This document shows, piece by piece, positions 41,801 through 49,505 of a stretch of DNA of 64,000 nt. Made by a program: the position numbers and the translations under genes. Where the stretch lies: contig OZ252012.1 of NCBI GenBank assembly GCA_965247395.1, positions 2,020,253 through 2,084,252 of the forward strand. The letters are read 5' to 3'. Source of the stretch: CAYRJD01 sp965247395 (GTDB lineage Bacteria > Actinomycetota > Acidimicrobiia > Acidimicrobiales > Poriferisodalaceae). The notes below the pieces were generated by a model. The model saw only the letters and a list, made by a program, of their open reading frames with translations. It made no database searches and was not told the DNA's origin. The number at the start of each line of letters is the position of its first letter. Position 1 is the first letter of the stretch.

Positions 41801-42566
41801 TAAGCGCTTCGGTCCAGCTACTCGTGTACCAGCTGATGAGAGAGATGATGAGAGGGCTAAAGAGACTCAGGCTGAGATTCACGATGGCCTAGAGAAAGGT
41901 GAAGATGAGAGTGGTGACCGCGCACCGCATGCAAGCCATTACGGAGGGGCATCCTTTGGTAGCGCTGTTCACGGCGTGCTTGAGAGATTGGATCTGCTCG
42001 AAGCGGTCAATGCAGTGGCTGGAACCGCATCCGGTGATGGCGCCGGAATAGATGCGAGCGATTTCGATAACAAGCTCACAAAGCTCGTAGAGCTTGTCCT
42101 ATCGAGTCCCGGCGCAGAGGGTGCACACGATTTGAGGTCGGGGGTAGAGCAGAGCGTTCGTGCGGTGCTAGCAGACCCAACAGTGGCTAATGCTGCGCGG
42201 TCGCGACACTGGCAAGAGATCTACGTAGGAACGCTGGCGGAGGAGGTCGTAGTCGACGGCTTTATCGATCTTCTCTATGAAGACCCAGTTAGTTCAACGG
42301 CCGACAGCCCGGTCTACGTCGTACTTGATTTCAAGACCTCCAGCACGACCGATGAGACACGCCTGGCCGAGCGCACTGCTGGCTACTTACCGCAAGGTTC
42401 CATCTACGCCCATTGCGTACAGCGGGTCACCGGCGCAACCGTCAGTCGCGTTGAGTTCGTTTACGTAACCAGAGACGGCATTCAAGTTCATACCGTCGAA
42501 AGTGAAGCACTGGCCACGGCCATTGAAGATGCGATGAGAATGGCTCAGGAAGCGGCCAGCGGTTAA
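38880..42566 (+). CDS. AddA-like UvrD/Rep helicase with C-terminal nuclease
   Basis: The 1228-residue protein is an SF1A helicase-nuclease that resects double-strand breaks with its AddB-like partner. Helicase motifs are clear: Walker A VEAGAGTGKTTS (35-46), ITFTEKAATELRNRI (motif Ia), DEFHDTDPIQ near 386 (motif II), FVGDPKQSIYRFRRAD (III), and MTMHASKGLEFPIV and YVACTRARDHLLVSL (V-VI). The C-terminal nuclease shows FGSAVHGVLE and VVDGFIDL with VLDFKTSST. An Ala/Ser/Asn/Thr-rich insertion (about 668-688) interrupts the 2B region and is repeat-encoded. Acidimicrobiia-type genomes commonly carry this pair instead of RecBCD. A series of 34-bp hairpin repeats follows the stop. Confidence 0.88.
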   Translation: MSAKATESTKSTKPPEDQAIRDRIGTVVDKTLFVEAGAGTGKTTSLVARIMSLITGPESVPINQIAAITFTEKAATELRNRIRAEINQRLTQIKAAAGSKVVNSAAATTTKHLSSTLDGLDGAAISTLHGFARRLLDEHPLEIGLPPSFEVLDEITSQVMFDESWNDFADRMLTDGSNRDWLLKLDLLGVSINHMQAVALKFTNNWDLLSWPPHSAPNAGDEQMQLGMEIAVEAQQLYELHSDCADPEDRLYQRFEVLPLLIERLETCKTDVDLLAVLANERFRISGVGNTGNQNNWSDVKSVREQFKNFGESCEQFLTLVAHEATNSCVRQLRRFALQLAEDRRRAGRLSFQDLLAVCRNLLRSEKHGVAVREALHNRYTHLLLDEFHDTDPIQIEIAALIAAAPTKNNFPGDWSELETRPGHLFFVGDPKQSIYRFRRADIALYHRARERFGSVLGETLSLSVNFRSSKPIIDWVNHTFETLMDTDEDDIGGDVHGDVDVGELQASYAPLRAVRSAPTVGHPVTFLGIPGWPTRKMAEIRMNEAKDVAGAIVTICSQGWTVFDKRIGKERPAHLDDIAILIPSRTSLPYLEDELEKRRIPYRLESTSFVWGNRVIRDLMMCLRAISDPTNELAIVSALRSPIYGCGDDDLFRHKAVNNGKWDYRLASNTQASNTGASNAQTGDTQIVVDPVAVGLAHLNELHGSASYQTPSELIEQLVVERQVLEQATAWPGVREQWRHVRFLVDQARAWSESQQSGLRRFLLWADEQSNDNARVTIPVLPELDGEAVHVMTMHASKGLEFPIVILAGLQETVRKESQAGSVGFISENKPPAVRLRGSAKTSNYEEWAAVEIIANHYERVRRLYVACTRARDHLLVSLHRKEGDNPKSLPAHSSSLLLFDANTDVLEGDVSTPTDVAVADEDFSHAGDLPEEFLATTVRSTSRPAQNEWELDHERALAASKRPAWLSASNVAKRFGPATRVPADERDDERAKETQAEIHDGLEKGEDESGDRAPHASHYGGASFGSAVHGVLERLDLLEAVNAVAGTASGDGAGIDASDFDNKLTKLVELVLSSPGAEGAHDLRSGVEQSVRAVLADPTVANAARSRHWQEIYVGTLAEEVVVDGFIDLLYEDPVSSTADSPVYVVLDFKTSSTTDETRLAERTAGYLPQGSIYAHCVQRVTGATVSRVEFVYVTRDGIQVHTVESEALATAIEDAMRMAQEAASG

Positions 42567-42677
42567 CAGGCAGGACCGTTCTGCTCAGCCTGCCTGTTGC
42601 TAGGCAGGACCGTTCTGCTCAGCCTGCCTGTTGCTAGGCAGGACCGTTCTGCTCAGCCTGCCTGTTACTAGGCAGGC
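42565..42677. repeat. Three tandem 34-bp hairpin repeats after the addA-like gene
   Basis: Units start at 42568, 42602 and 42636 with a partial fourth at 42670; spacing is exactly 34 bases and the units are almost identical. Each unit contains AGGCAGG and CCTGCCT as inverted arms around a 14-base loop. In the first unit the arms extend to AACAGGCAGG/CCTGCCTGTT, 10 perfect pairs beginning inside the addA stop codon. This looks like a terminator hairpin that was tandemly duplicated. It is not a CRISPR array because there are no spacers. Confidence 0.9.
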
Positions 42678-42680
42678 CCA

Positions 42681-42686
42681 TACAAT
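42681..42686 (+). promoter_or_regulatory. Leaderless -10 box (TACAAT) of mihF
   Basis: TACAAT, six bases, then ATG at 42693. Any -35 element would fall inside the last 34-bp repeat, so repeat copy number could affect promoter context. No Shine-Dalgarno is visible. Confidence 0.6.
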
Positions 42687-42692
42687 CCGCGC

Positions 42693-42998
42693 ATGGCTAA
42701 TCAGCAAACTGCCGCCGAGGCGCTTGCTGGGGCTAAAGAGCAACGGCGTGTTCGAGCCGAACTGCTAAGCAACATGGCTGCAGGGACTATTTCTCTGGAG
42801 CAGGCTTTGGAAAGCGCCAAGACTGATTCGCTGGTTAGCAAGATCAAATTGCTCCCGGTACTTGAGTCGCTACCAAACATGGGCAAAGTGACCTCCCGCC
42901 GCTTGCTAGCAAGCCTGAATATCCCAGAAGCCATGAGACTTGCGGACGTGATCAGCCTGTCGCAACTGCCGGAATTGCTAGATCAGGTGAAACCGTGA
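42693..42998 (+). CDS. mihF: Actinobacterial integration host factor MihF
   Basis: The 101-residue protein matches the actinobacterial (mycobacterial-type) integration host factor, a basic DNA-binding nucleoid protein unrelated to the alpha/beta IHF of proteobacteria. The conserved core KLLPVLESLPNMGKV with SRRLLASLNI forms the helix-two-turn-helix DNA-binding region. Its position directly upstream of gmk, overlapping by GTGA, is the classic actinobacterial arrangement and is one of the best lineage markers here. A TACAAT box six bases upstream of the ATG indicates leaderless transcription of the long housekeeping run. Confidence 0.92.
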   Translation: MANQQTAAEALAGAKEQRRVRAELLSNMAAGTISLEQALESAKTDSLVSKIKLLPVLESLPNMGKVTSRRLLASLNIPEAMRLADVISLSQLPELLDQVKP

Positions 42999-43552
42999 GC
43001 AGGTCAAAGCAGATCTATGTCGTATGCGGACCAGGCGGTGCGGGCAAGGGCACCATCGTTCAACAAATGTTGGAGGACAATCCTGGTCTAGTTCTTAGCC
43101 GTTCCTGGACCACTCGCACCCAACGTAAGGGAGAGCCGGACGATGCCTACACGTTTGTTACGCACGAACAGTTTGACGAAAAGCTCGCTGAAGACGGGTT
43201 TTTGGAGTGGGCGCAATTTTTGGAGCACCGCTACGGCACACCACATCCGCCCTCCGATCTAGACAACGACCTGATCCTTGAGATCGAAGTGCAGGGCGCA
43301 GCCCAGGTACGCAAAAAGGCCCCCGATGCGGTAGTGATCATGGTGTTACCGCCCAGCCGAATCGAGCAAGAGCGTCGCATGCGAGAACGCGGCGATTCCG
43401 ATGAGATTGTTGCGCAACGCCTTGCAAAATCCGATGCTGAGCTAGCAGCGGGCTATGTTCTGGCCGATCTCGTGCTGGTCAATAATGATGTCCAGATTGC
43501 GTCAGACGAGATTTGCAGGTTCGTGGAGCGCACACGTACCGAGCGCAGCTAA
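42995..43552 (+). CDS. gmk: Guanylate kinase
   Basis: Guanylate kinase phosphorylates GMP to GDP. The 185-residue protein shows the P-loop GPGGAGKGT (12-20), the GMP-binding SRSWTTRTQRKGEPDDAYTFV, and LILEIEVQGAAQVRKKAPDAVVIMVLPPS. The start is a GTG whose GTGA overlaps the mihF stop. The usual Ser-Gly-Val of the P-loop is Gly-Gly-Ala here, a mild variation. Normal length. Confidence 0.95.
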   Translation: MSRSKQIYVVCGPGGAGKGTIVQQMLEDNPGLVLSRSWTTRTQRKGEPDDAYTFVTHEQFDEKLAEDGFLEWAQFLEHRYGTPHPPSDLDNDLILEIEVQGAAQVRKKAPDAVVIMVLPPSRIEQERRMRERGDSDEIVAQRLAKSDAELAAGYVLADLVLVNNDVQIASDEICRFVERTRTERS

Positions 43553-43583
43553 GCACCGCTACCCTCACCGATGAGGAAAAGTA

Positions 43584-43997
43584 ATGCTTGACGAACAAGA
43601 CACGATGATCAACCCCGGATACGAGGAGTTGCTCGAAAAAGTGGATTCACGTTTCACATTGGTCAGCCTGGCTGCCAAGAGAGCACGCGAAATCAACTCC
43701 TATTACCTGGGACTGGATGGCGCCCTGGGCACGGTGGCACCGCCCCAAATCACCTCAACGGCGCGCAAGGCATTGTCGATGGCGTTCGAGGAAGTCAACG
43801 CTGGCAAGATCACTTATGAGCGTTATGACCCAGAGGTGCGTGCAGCCGAAGAAAAGGCCCGCCTTGAGGCCGAGCAACTAGCGGCCGAGGAAGCCGCAGC
43901 TGTTGCAGCAGCCGAGGCGGAGGCCGAAGCGGAAGCTCGCCGCGAAGAAAGATACGGCGGTCGCCGCAATATGTCATCTTCGTCAGATCGGCGCTAG
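43584..43997 (+). CDS. rpoZ: RNA polymerase omega subunit
   Basis: Omega helps fold and assemble the beta-prime subunit of RNA polymerase. The 137-residue protein has the conserved core NPGYEELLEKVDSRFTLVSL, AAKRAREINSYY, with the ITSTARKALSMAFEEVNAGKI region. The C-terminus (about 88-125) is an Ala/Glu-rich helix, longer than in E. coli but common in actinobacteria. A GAGGAAAA ribosome-binding site precedes the ATG. It sits between gmk and coaBC. Confidence 0.93.
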   Translation: MLDEQDTMINPGYEELLEKVDSRFTLVSLAAKRAREINSYYLGLDGALGTVAPPQITSTARKALSMAFEEVNAGKITYERYDPEVRAAEEKARLEAEQLAAEEAAAVAAAEAEAEAEARREERYGGRRNMSSSSDRR

Positions 43998-44061
43998 GCG
44001 CCGCATCACTGTCTCTTAGCGAGTAAACGGGCGTTCCCGCTCGGCGAGCGATAGGGCAAAA

Positions 44062-45348
44062 ATGTTAAGCGGCAAGCGCATAGTCCTTGGCGTTAGCGGA
44101 GGCATCGCCGCGTACAAGGCGGTGCTGCTATGTCGACTGCTGGTCGATGCTGGCGCTCATGTATCACCGGTGATGACCAAGTCCGCTCAGCGGTTCGTGG
44201 GTCGAGCCACCTTTGATGCGCTGGCGTCGGAGCGAGTCCAAACCAGCATCTTCGGCGAGCCCGATCCGATCCCACACACAACCTTGGGTCAGAATGCCGA
44301 CCTCGTAGTGGTGGCACCGGCCACCGCACGCTTGATCGGCAGTTACGCAGCCGGTATTTCCGATGGACTACTTACGGCCACGCTGTTGGCCACGCGAGCA
44401 CCGGTGGTGTTGTGCCCGGCGATGCACACCGAAATGTGGGAGCACCCCGCAGTGGTTGACAACTTGGGGTTGCTAGCCCGGCGAGGCGTTCACATAGTCG
44501 AACCCGAGTCGGGACGTTTAGCTGGTGGCGATGAAGGGTCGGGACGTCTGGCCGAACCAGAAACCATTTTCGAGCGCATAGCCAGCGTGCTGGCGCTAGA
44601 TGGTGATGTCAGCGTGCTGGCTCAAGGCGACGCTTTGCCTGCCACCCACAGAGTCGCAGCCAGAACTAACGCAGCCACCCGCCAAGACTTAGCCGACAAG
44701 TCCGTGGTCGTCACTGCGGGCGGCACGCGCGAACCCATAGACCCTGTGCGCTTCATCGGTAATCGTTCGTCAGGTCGTCAAGGCCACCAGCTTGCGGAGG
44801 CTGCACGGCAGCGCGGAGCAAGCGTGACTTTGATCACCACCTCCCACCTGTCAACTTCTACGAGCATCGATGTAATCCAAGTGGAATCAGCCGAGGAGAT
44901 GGACAGCGCTGTCGCCGTGCACGCCCCTGAAGCCGACCTAGTTCTAATGGCCGCAGCCGTTGCAGATTTCCGACCGGCCGATCCTGCTGGGCGCAAGATC
45001 AAGAAATCCGATGGAGTCCCCGGGATCAAGCTGATACTGACAACCGACATTTTGGCGGGACTAGGTGAGGTCAAGCCGCAGGGTCAAGTGCTGGTCGGTT
45101 TTGCAGCTGAGACAGACGACATCGTGGCCAATGCCACCGTAAAGCTGAAGCAAAAAAACCTCGACATGATCGTGCTCAACGATGTGTCCGTTCCTGACGT
45201 CGGGTTTGAGCATGAAACCAATGCGGTGACGATTATTCACCGCGACGGGGCTAAGCGGGAGGTCCCTCTGGCTTCCAAGCTAGAGATCGCTCACGTGGTG
45301 TTAGATGAGGTGGCGGGTTTGCTGGCCAATGACACAACCGACGTTTAG
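44062..45348 (+). CDS. coaBC: Bifunctional phosphopantothenoylcysteine decarboxylase / phosphopantothenate-cysteine ligase
   Basis: CoaBC makes 4'-phosphopantetheine for coenzyme A. The N-terminal FMN-binding CoaC part (1-185) shows LGVSGGIAAYKA, His72 in PIPHTTLG and the substrate motif CPAMHTEMWEHP, where actinobacterial enzymes appear to carry His instead of the common Asn. The CoaB part (215-428) shows VVVTAGGTREPIDPVRFI, NRSSGRQGHQLAEAA and MAAAVADFRP. The 428-residue length is normal. A short acidic/Thr-rich linker joins the halves. It starts 64 bases after rpoZ with AGGG upstream of the ATG. Confidence 0.94.
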   Translation: MLSGKRIVLGVSGGIAAYKAVLLCRLLVDAGAHVSPVMTKSAQRFVGRATFDALASERVQTSIFGEPDPIPHTTLGQNADLVVVAPATARLIGSYAAGISDGLLTATLLATRAPVVLCPAMHTEMWEHPAVVDNLGLLARRGVHIVEPESGRLAGGDEGSGRLAEPETIFERIASVLALDGDVSVLAQGDALPATHRVAARTNAATRQDLADKSVVVTAGGTREPIDPVRFIGNRSSGRQGHQLAEAARQRGASVTLITTSHLSTSTSIDVIQVESAEEMDSAVAVHAPEADLVLMAAAVADFRPADPAGRKIKKSDGVPGIKLILTTDILAGLGEVKPQGQVLVGFAAETDDIVANATVKLKQKNLDMIVLNDVSVPDVGFEHETNAVTIIHRDGAKREVPLASKLEIAHVVLDEVAGLLANDTTDV

Positions 45349-45447
45349 CCTTACGATCGCGGTGGCGATTTTGGCCGTGACGTCTTTGTCTGCGGTAGTA
45401 ATTGCGACATGTAAGAGTTATGCAAGAGAGTATGACTGGGAGAAAGC

Positions 45448-46626
45448 ATGACAAGTAACGGGTTTAACCGAGTGTTTACTTCTGAAAGCGTTACCAGAGG
45501 TCATCCGGACAAGGTGGCCGACCAGATCTCTGATTCGATCTTGGATTCATTGCTGGCGCTTGACCCTCGGTCCAGAGTGGCGGTGGAAACGCTCGTGGCT
45601 AAGGGCTTTGTGGTGGTGGCAGGCGAAGTAACCACCAATGCCTATATTGAGATTCCTCAGGTCGTGCGTGACACGGTCGTTGACATTGGTTACGACCGCA
45701 GCGTGCTCGGATTTGACGGTCACACCTGCGGCGTGATGGTTGCGTTGAACCCGCAATCCACCGAGATCAATGTTGCCGCTTCTGAAAAAGACGGAGACAA
45801 GCAAGGAGCAGGCGACCAGGGGCTGATGTTCGGCTATGCCTGCAACGAGACCGAAGCGCTTATGCCGATGCCGATTTACGTGGCGCATCGTTTAGCAGAA
45901 CAACTCGAAGAAGCGCGGCGCTCTTGCAAAATTCCCTGGCTACGACCCGACGGAAAAACGCAGGTCACCTTTGAGTACGACAACGGCAAGCCGGTCCGCT
46001 TGAGGACGGTGTTGATCTCAGCGCATCACGACAGCAGCATTGGCGATCGTGACCTAATGCGAGACGATCTGCGCGAACACGTTTTGATTCCGGCTTTACC
46101 GCCACAATTTGTGGACCAAGATTTTGAGTTCAAGGTGAATCCGTCTGGCAGCTTTGTAGACGGCGGTCCGGTTGCTGACGCTGGCATGACCGGCCGCAAG
46201 ATCATGGTCGACACCTACGGCGGTTACGCCCGACACGGTGGGGGAGCGTTCTCCGGCAAAGACCCATCCAAAGTTGATCGCAGCGCTTCATACGCGGCGC
46301 GATGGGTAACAAAAAACCTAGTTGCGGCTGGTGCGAGCGACCGCTGTGAACTACAGCTGGCATACGTCATTGGTGAAGCCGAGCCGGTGTCGGTGTCGGT
46401 GGAGACCTTTGGCACCGAGAACTATCCGGTCGAGCGCATCGAGAAGGCGATAAAGAAAATATTTGACTTGAGGCCTGCTGCTCTCATAAAGGATTTAGGA
46501 TTACTTGCGCCTATCTACGCCAAGACGGCGGCCTACGGACACTTTGGTCGTGAGCCTGAGGGTGGTTCCTTCACCTGGGAGAGGACCGATCGCGTGGACG
46601 CTCTCAAGTCGGCTCTAGAGAGCTAA
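45448..46626 (+). CDS. metK: S-adenosylmethionine synthetase
   Basis: MetK forms S-adenosylmethionine from methionine and ATP. The 392-residue protein shows all signatures: GHPDKVADQISD with the first catalytic His, GAGDQGLMFGYA, the loop region LLSAHHD-like VLISAHHDSS, and GGGAFSGKDPSKVDRSA. A GGGAGAAAG Shine-Dalgarno lies just before the ATG. The 99-base leader has no SAM-riboswitch fold that I can see. Part of the mihF-fmt run. Confidence 0.96.
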   Translation: MTSNGFNRVFTSESVTRGHPDKVADQISDSILDSLLALDPRSRVAVETLVAKGFVVVAGEVTTNAYIEIPQVVRDTVVDIGYDRSVLGFDGHTCGVMVALNPQSTEINVAASEKDGDKQGAGDQGLMFGYACNETEALMPMPIYVAHRLAEQLEEARRSCKIPWLRPDGKTQVTFEYDNGKPVRLRTVLISAHHDSSIGDRDLMRDDLREHVLIPALPPQFVDQDFEFKVNPSGSFVDGGPVADAGMTGRKIMVDTYGGYARHGGGAFSGKDPSKVDRSASYAARWVTKNLVAAGASDRCELQLAYVIGEAEPVSVSVETFGTENYPVERIEKAIKKIFDLRPAALIKDLGLLAPIYAKTAAYGHFGREPEGGSFTWERTDRVDALKSALES

Positions 46627-46652
46627 ATCCCGATACCAAAGGCCTTACTCAA

Positions 46653-48779
46653 ATGGCCTTTGTGGCATCGGTACTAGTTGACGAACCCGGTCTTGACCGT
46701 GAGTTTTCTTACCTCCTGCCTGACGAGCTAATAGAGAAACTCAAGCAACAGCCTGGCAATGTGCCGTTGAGAGTCGGCACCATTGTCAGGGTCAAACTGC
46801 AGCAGCGACGCATGCGTGGCTGGATCATGCGGCTGGAAACGGAGGATGACTACGCCGCCGAACACGCTCACGGTTTTGTGACCGGGCACAGTGTTTCAGC
46901 AGAGCACAGCGCCAGCCCTGCCAAGCTGGAGTCGCTGGTTTCGGTTGTTGGAATTGGCCCGCCGCCGCATGTAGTTGAACTCACGAAATGGGCGGCGAAT
47001 CGCTGGGCAGGCACACGTGTGCATTTCATGCGAGCGGCCAGCCCTGAACGAGTTGTTAGAAATCTTCCAAAGCAAGTTCTGCCAGCAAGCCAACCAGAAA
47101 GCCAGCTGGTGAAGCAACCAAACAAGCAACCCAATCCGAGTTACGCCGAGGCTTCTAACGGCTCTCTAGACAACTATCTGTCTGGGGATTTTTCTGCAAA
47201 CCCACCTAGCGTTATTCAGATCGGCCCCAGCGATGACTGGCTGGCACTGGCCGAACAAGTCTGCGAGCTCGGACGAGTGCTAGTTCTGACTCCGACCTTG
47301 AGAGCGGCTCACCGACTTGCGGGTCAACTGGAAAGCAAACAGGTTTCGGTGGCGATTGCGCCGAAGGAGTGGGAGAAGGCAGCTGCGGCGCAGGTTGTGC
47401 TGGGGGCTAGGGGTGCGGCTTGGGCACCGGCCGGACCGCTTGAAGTGGTGGTCGTGTTTGACGAGCACGATCAGTCATATCAATCAGAGGCGGCTCCAAC
47501 CTGGCATGCGCGCACCGTTGCTATGCAACGTGCATTGGTGGACGGCGCTAAGTGCTTCTTGGTGTCTCCAGCGCCTTCACCTGACGCAATCCATTTCGGC
47601 CAGCTAACCGACCTAGCCGCAAGTACCGACACAGCAAGCAGTACCCCAACAAGCAATCTCACAGCAAGCAGTACTTCAGCAAGCAACGCCGTTGTTGCGG
47701 AGGAGTCGACTGAGCGCCCGACCACTGGACACTTATCAACCGAGAGCTTGTCGGCTGGGGCACGCTCGGCCTGGCCACTAATCGAGATTGTTGACCGCCG
47801 CGGCGATGATCCAATGACAGGTGAATGGTGCTCCGACCGACTCGCCAGAGTGATCACCGACGCAAGGTCTGCAGCGAATGAGGCAAGCACCACCGCAAAT
47901 ACCGGCTCAGCTACAGGCGATAGTGCACAACCAGGCCGTGTTGTTTGTGTGCTGAATCGCAAGGGCCGAGCTCGGTTGGCAATCTGTCGCGATTGCGGCG
48001 AGCTAGCCCGCAATGAGACCACGGGCACTGCTTTAAAGATCGACGGAGACGAGTTGATCGATCCTCAAACCGGTGAGGCTCGTCCGATCGTCTGTGCCAG
48101 TTGTGGTTCGCTGAAGTTTCGCAGAGCCCGACTAGGGGTCAAAGGTGTCGCAGCCGAACTAGAAGCGCTAGCTCGCCAGCGCGTGGTGCAAGCCACCAGT
48201 GACAATCCGCAGACCTACGACGACGAAGCTGATTTCTTTATCGGCACCGAGGCTGTCTTGCACCGTGTCCCAACCGCCAACGTCGTGGCGTTTTTGGACT
48301 TCGACCAAGAGCTCACTGCACCGCGTTACCGAGCCGAAGAAGAAGCCATGGCGTTGTTGGTGCTGGCGGCGCGAATGGTGGGCGGCGATTCGAACAATCA
48401 GTTTGGCAAAAACATGAACTCCGAACCGGGCCGCGTGCTGGTGCAAACTCGTCAACCCGACCATCCAGTACTAATCGCAGCAACCAGCGGAAAATTGTTG
48501 GAATGGTCAGCCAGATTGCTTGAAAGTCGCCGCAAACTGCGACAGCCCCCCTACGTCTCGTGGGCGTTGATTAGTGGAGCCGCCGCAGAGGAATACACCA
48601 ACGGCTTGCATGATTTTGCGGAGTCGCGTGGGCTGTCAAACGATCTTGAAATTGCTTCCACCTCCGATGGTGTTTGGCGTGTTCGGTCTCGACAGCCAGA
48701 TCAGTTGCATGCTGCATTGACGAGGACGGCTCGACCGAAAGGTCGGCTGCGTGTAGCGATAGATCCGGTACGTGCGTAG
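46653..48779 (+). CDS. priA: PriA-like primosomal protein without a helicase P-loop
   Basis: The 708-residue protein is the actinobacterial PriA homologue, involved in replication restart. The N-terminal DNA-binding domain (DEPGLDREFSYLLPDEL, VRVKLQQRRMRGWIM) is intact. The Walker A position reads QIGPSDDWLALAEQ, without GKS/T, and motif II reads VVVFDEHDQSYQSE. Zinc cysteines remain in CRDCG and CASCG. Such degenerate PriA proteins are thought to lack helicase activity. Several Ser/Thr/Ala/Asn-rich insertions (about 320-348 and 408-428) are encoded by repetitive DNA. Located between metK and def, as in other actinobacteria. Confidence 0.9.
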   Translation: MAFVASVLVDEPGLDREFSYLLPDELIEKLKQQPGNVPLRVGTIVRVKLQQRRMRGWIMRLETEDDYAAEHAHGFVTGHSVSAEHSASPAKLESLVSVVGIGPPPHVVELTKWAANRWAGTRVHFMRAASPERVVRNLPKQVLPASQPESQLVKQPNKQPNPSYAEASNGSLDNYLSGDFSANPPSVIQIGPSDDWLALAEQVCELGRVLVLTPTLRAAHRLAGQLESKQVSVAIAPKEWEKAAAAQVVLGARGAAWAPAGPLEVVVVFDEHDQSYQSEAAPTWHARTVAMQRALVDGAKCFLVSPAPSPDAIHFGQLTDLAASTDTASSTPTSNLTASSTSASNAVVAEESTERPTTGHLSTESLSAGARSAWPLIEIVDRRGDDPMTGEWCSDRLARVITDARSAANEASTTANTGSATGDSAQPGRVVCVLNRKGRARLAICRDCGELARNETTGTALKIDGDELIDPQTGEARPIVCASCGSLKFRRARLGVKGVAAELEALARQRVVQATSDNPQTYDDEADFFIGTEAVLHRVPTANVVAFLDFDQELTAPRYRAEEEAMALLVLAARMVGGDSNNQFGKNMNSEPGRVLVQTRQPDHPVLIAATSGKLLEWSARLLESRRKLRQPPYVSWALISGAAAEEYTNGLHDFAESRGLSNDLEIASTSDGVWRVRSRQPDQLHAALTRTARPKGRLRVAIDPVRA

Positions 48780-48822
48780 CCATCGAGCTCAGCAGACGAA
48801 CGCAACAACCGGCCGCAACCGA

Positions 48823-48847
48823 GCAAACGTGTCGCTCGCTCGTTTGC
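48823..48847 (+). other. 7-bp hairpin between priA and def
   Basis: GCAAACG and CGTTTGC pair around an 11-base loop, 44 bases after the priA stop and 28 before the def start. It may be a weak terminator or leader structure. Confidence 0.3.
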
Positions 48848-48874
48848 ACGCAGGCCGCTAGCTTTGAAGGCGTT

Positions 48875-49501
48875 GTGAGCTATTCGGTGCGATTGTTTGG
48901 TGACCCGGTTTTGCGTCAACGCGCTAGTGATATCACCGACATTGATGGCCGTATTGCCAACATGGCTGAACAGCTTTTTCCGGCTATGGAACAAGCCGGA
49001 GGCATCGGTCTGGCCGCGCCGCAAGTCGGCATTTTGAAGCGACTGTTCGTCTACGACATGGGCGAAGGCCCAGCAACGCTCGTCAATCCACGCATCGAAG
49101 AATCAGACGGCGAATGGGTTTACGAGGAGGGCTGCTTGTCGCTTCCGGGCATTGCCATCGAGATCGTTCGTCCTAAGCGGGTGCATCTGGTGGGCTACGA
49201 CCTGGACGGCAACGAAGTATCGATTGAAGCCGACGAGCTGTTGGCGCGCCTATTTCAACACGAGTTGGATCACTTGGACGGCGTGCTCACGCTGGATCGT
49301 GCAAACCGCAGCGAGCGCAAAGCTGCTTTGAAGCAGTGGCGCGAACTTCGAGCGGCAGGAGCCATGCAATCTCAGGGGCTGCAGCCCATGCTTGACCTGA
49401 GCCAGCAGGGATTTAAGTACGAGCCTGACAAACAGTCTTCTGTTAAGCAGAGCGCAGCCCAGCAAAACTCCGCACAACAAGACGGGAAAGACGGCGAATA
49501 A
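48875..49501 (+). CDS. def: Peptide deformylase
   Basis: Peptide deformylase removes the formyl group from new protein N-termini. From the GTG at 48875 (GAAGG just upstream) the protein has 208 residues, with the three family motifs GIGLAAPQ (43-50), EGCLSLP (85-91, metal Cys87) and QHELDHLDG (metal His129 and His133, catalytic Glu130). The open frame upstream overlaps priA and is not family-like. The C-terminal 25 residues are a Gln/Ser/Lys-rich tail. It is followed directly by fmt, its functional counterpart. Confidence 0.94.
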   Translation: MSYSVRLFGDPVLRQRASDITDIDGRIANMAEQLFPAMEQAGGIGLAAPQVGILKRLFVYDMGEGPATLVNPRIEESDGEWVYEEGCLSLPGIAIEIVRPKRVHLVGYDLDGNEVSIEADELLARLFQHELDHLDGVLTLDRANRSERKAALKQWRELRAAGAMQSQGLQPMLDLSQQGFKYEPDKQSSVKQSAAQQNSAQQDGKDGE

Positions 49502-49505
49502 GCAA

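Noticed and set aside
35412..42566. A defence-type helicase-nuclease system
   Set aside because: The pair has the order, length and motifs of the AddB/AddA recombination complex, a housekeeping function in this group.
42565..42677. CRISPR array
   Set aside because: The 34-bp units are directly adjacent with no spacers, and no cas gene is present; they are tandem hairpin repeats.
45349..45447. SAM riboswitch before metK
   Set aside because: The 99-base leader shows no SAM-I or SAM-II core; there is a plain Shine-Dalgarno.
47480..48028. A 182-codon minus-strand ORF opposite priA
   Set aside because: Low-complexity Ser/Ala/Val sequence mirrors the priA linker repeats; no start signal or family likeness.
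46653..48779. priA as a pseudogene because its Walker A is missing
   Set aside because: Loss of the P-loop is normal for actinobacterial PriA homologues, the frame is intact, and the other domains are conserved.
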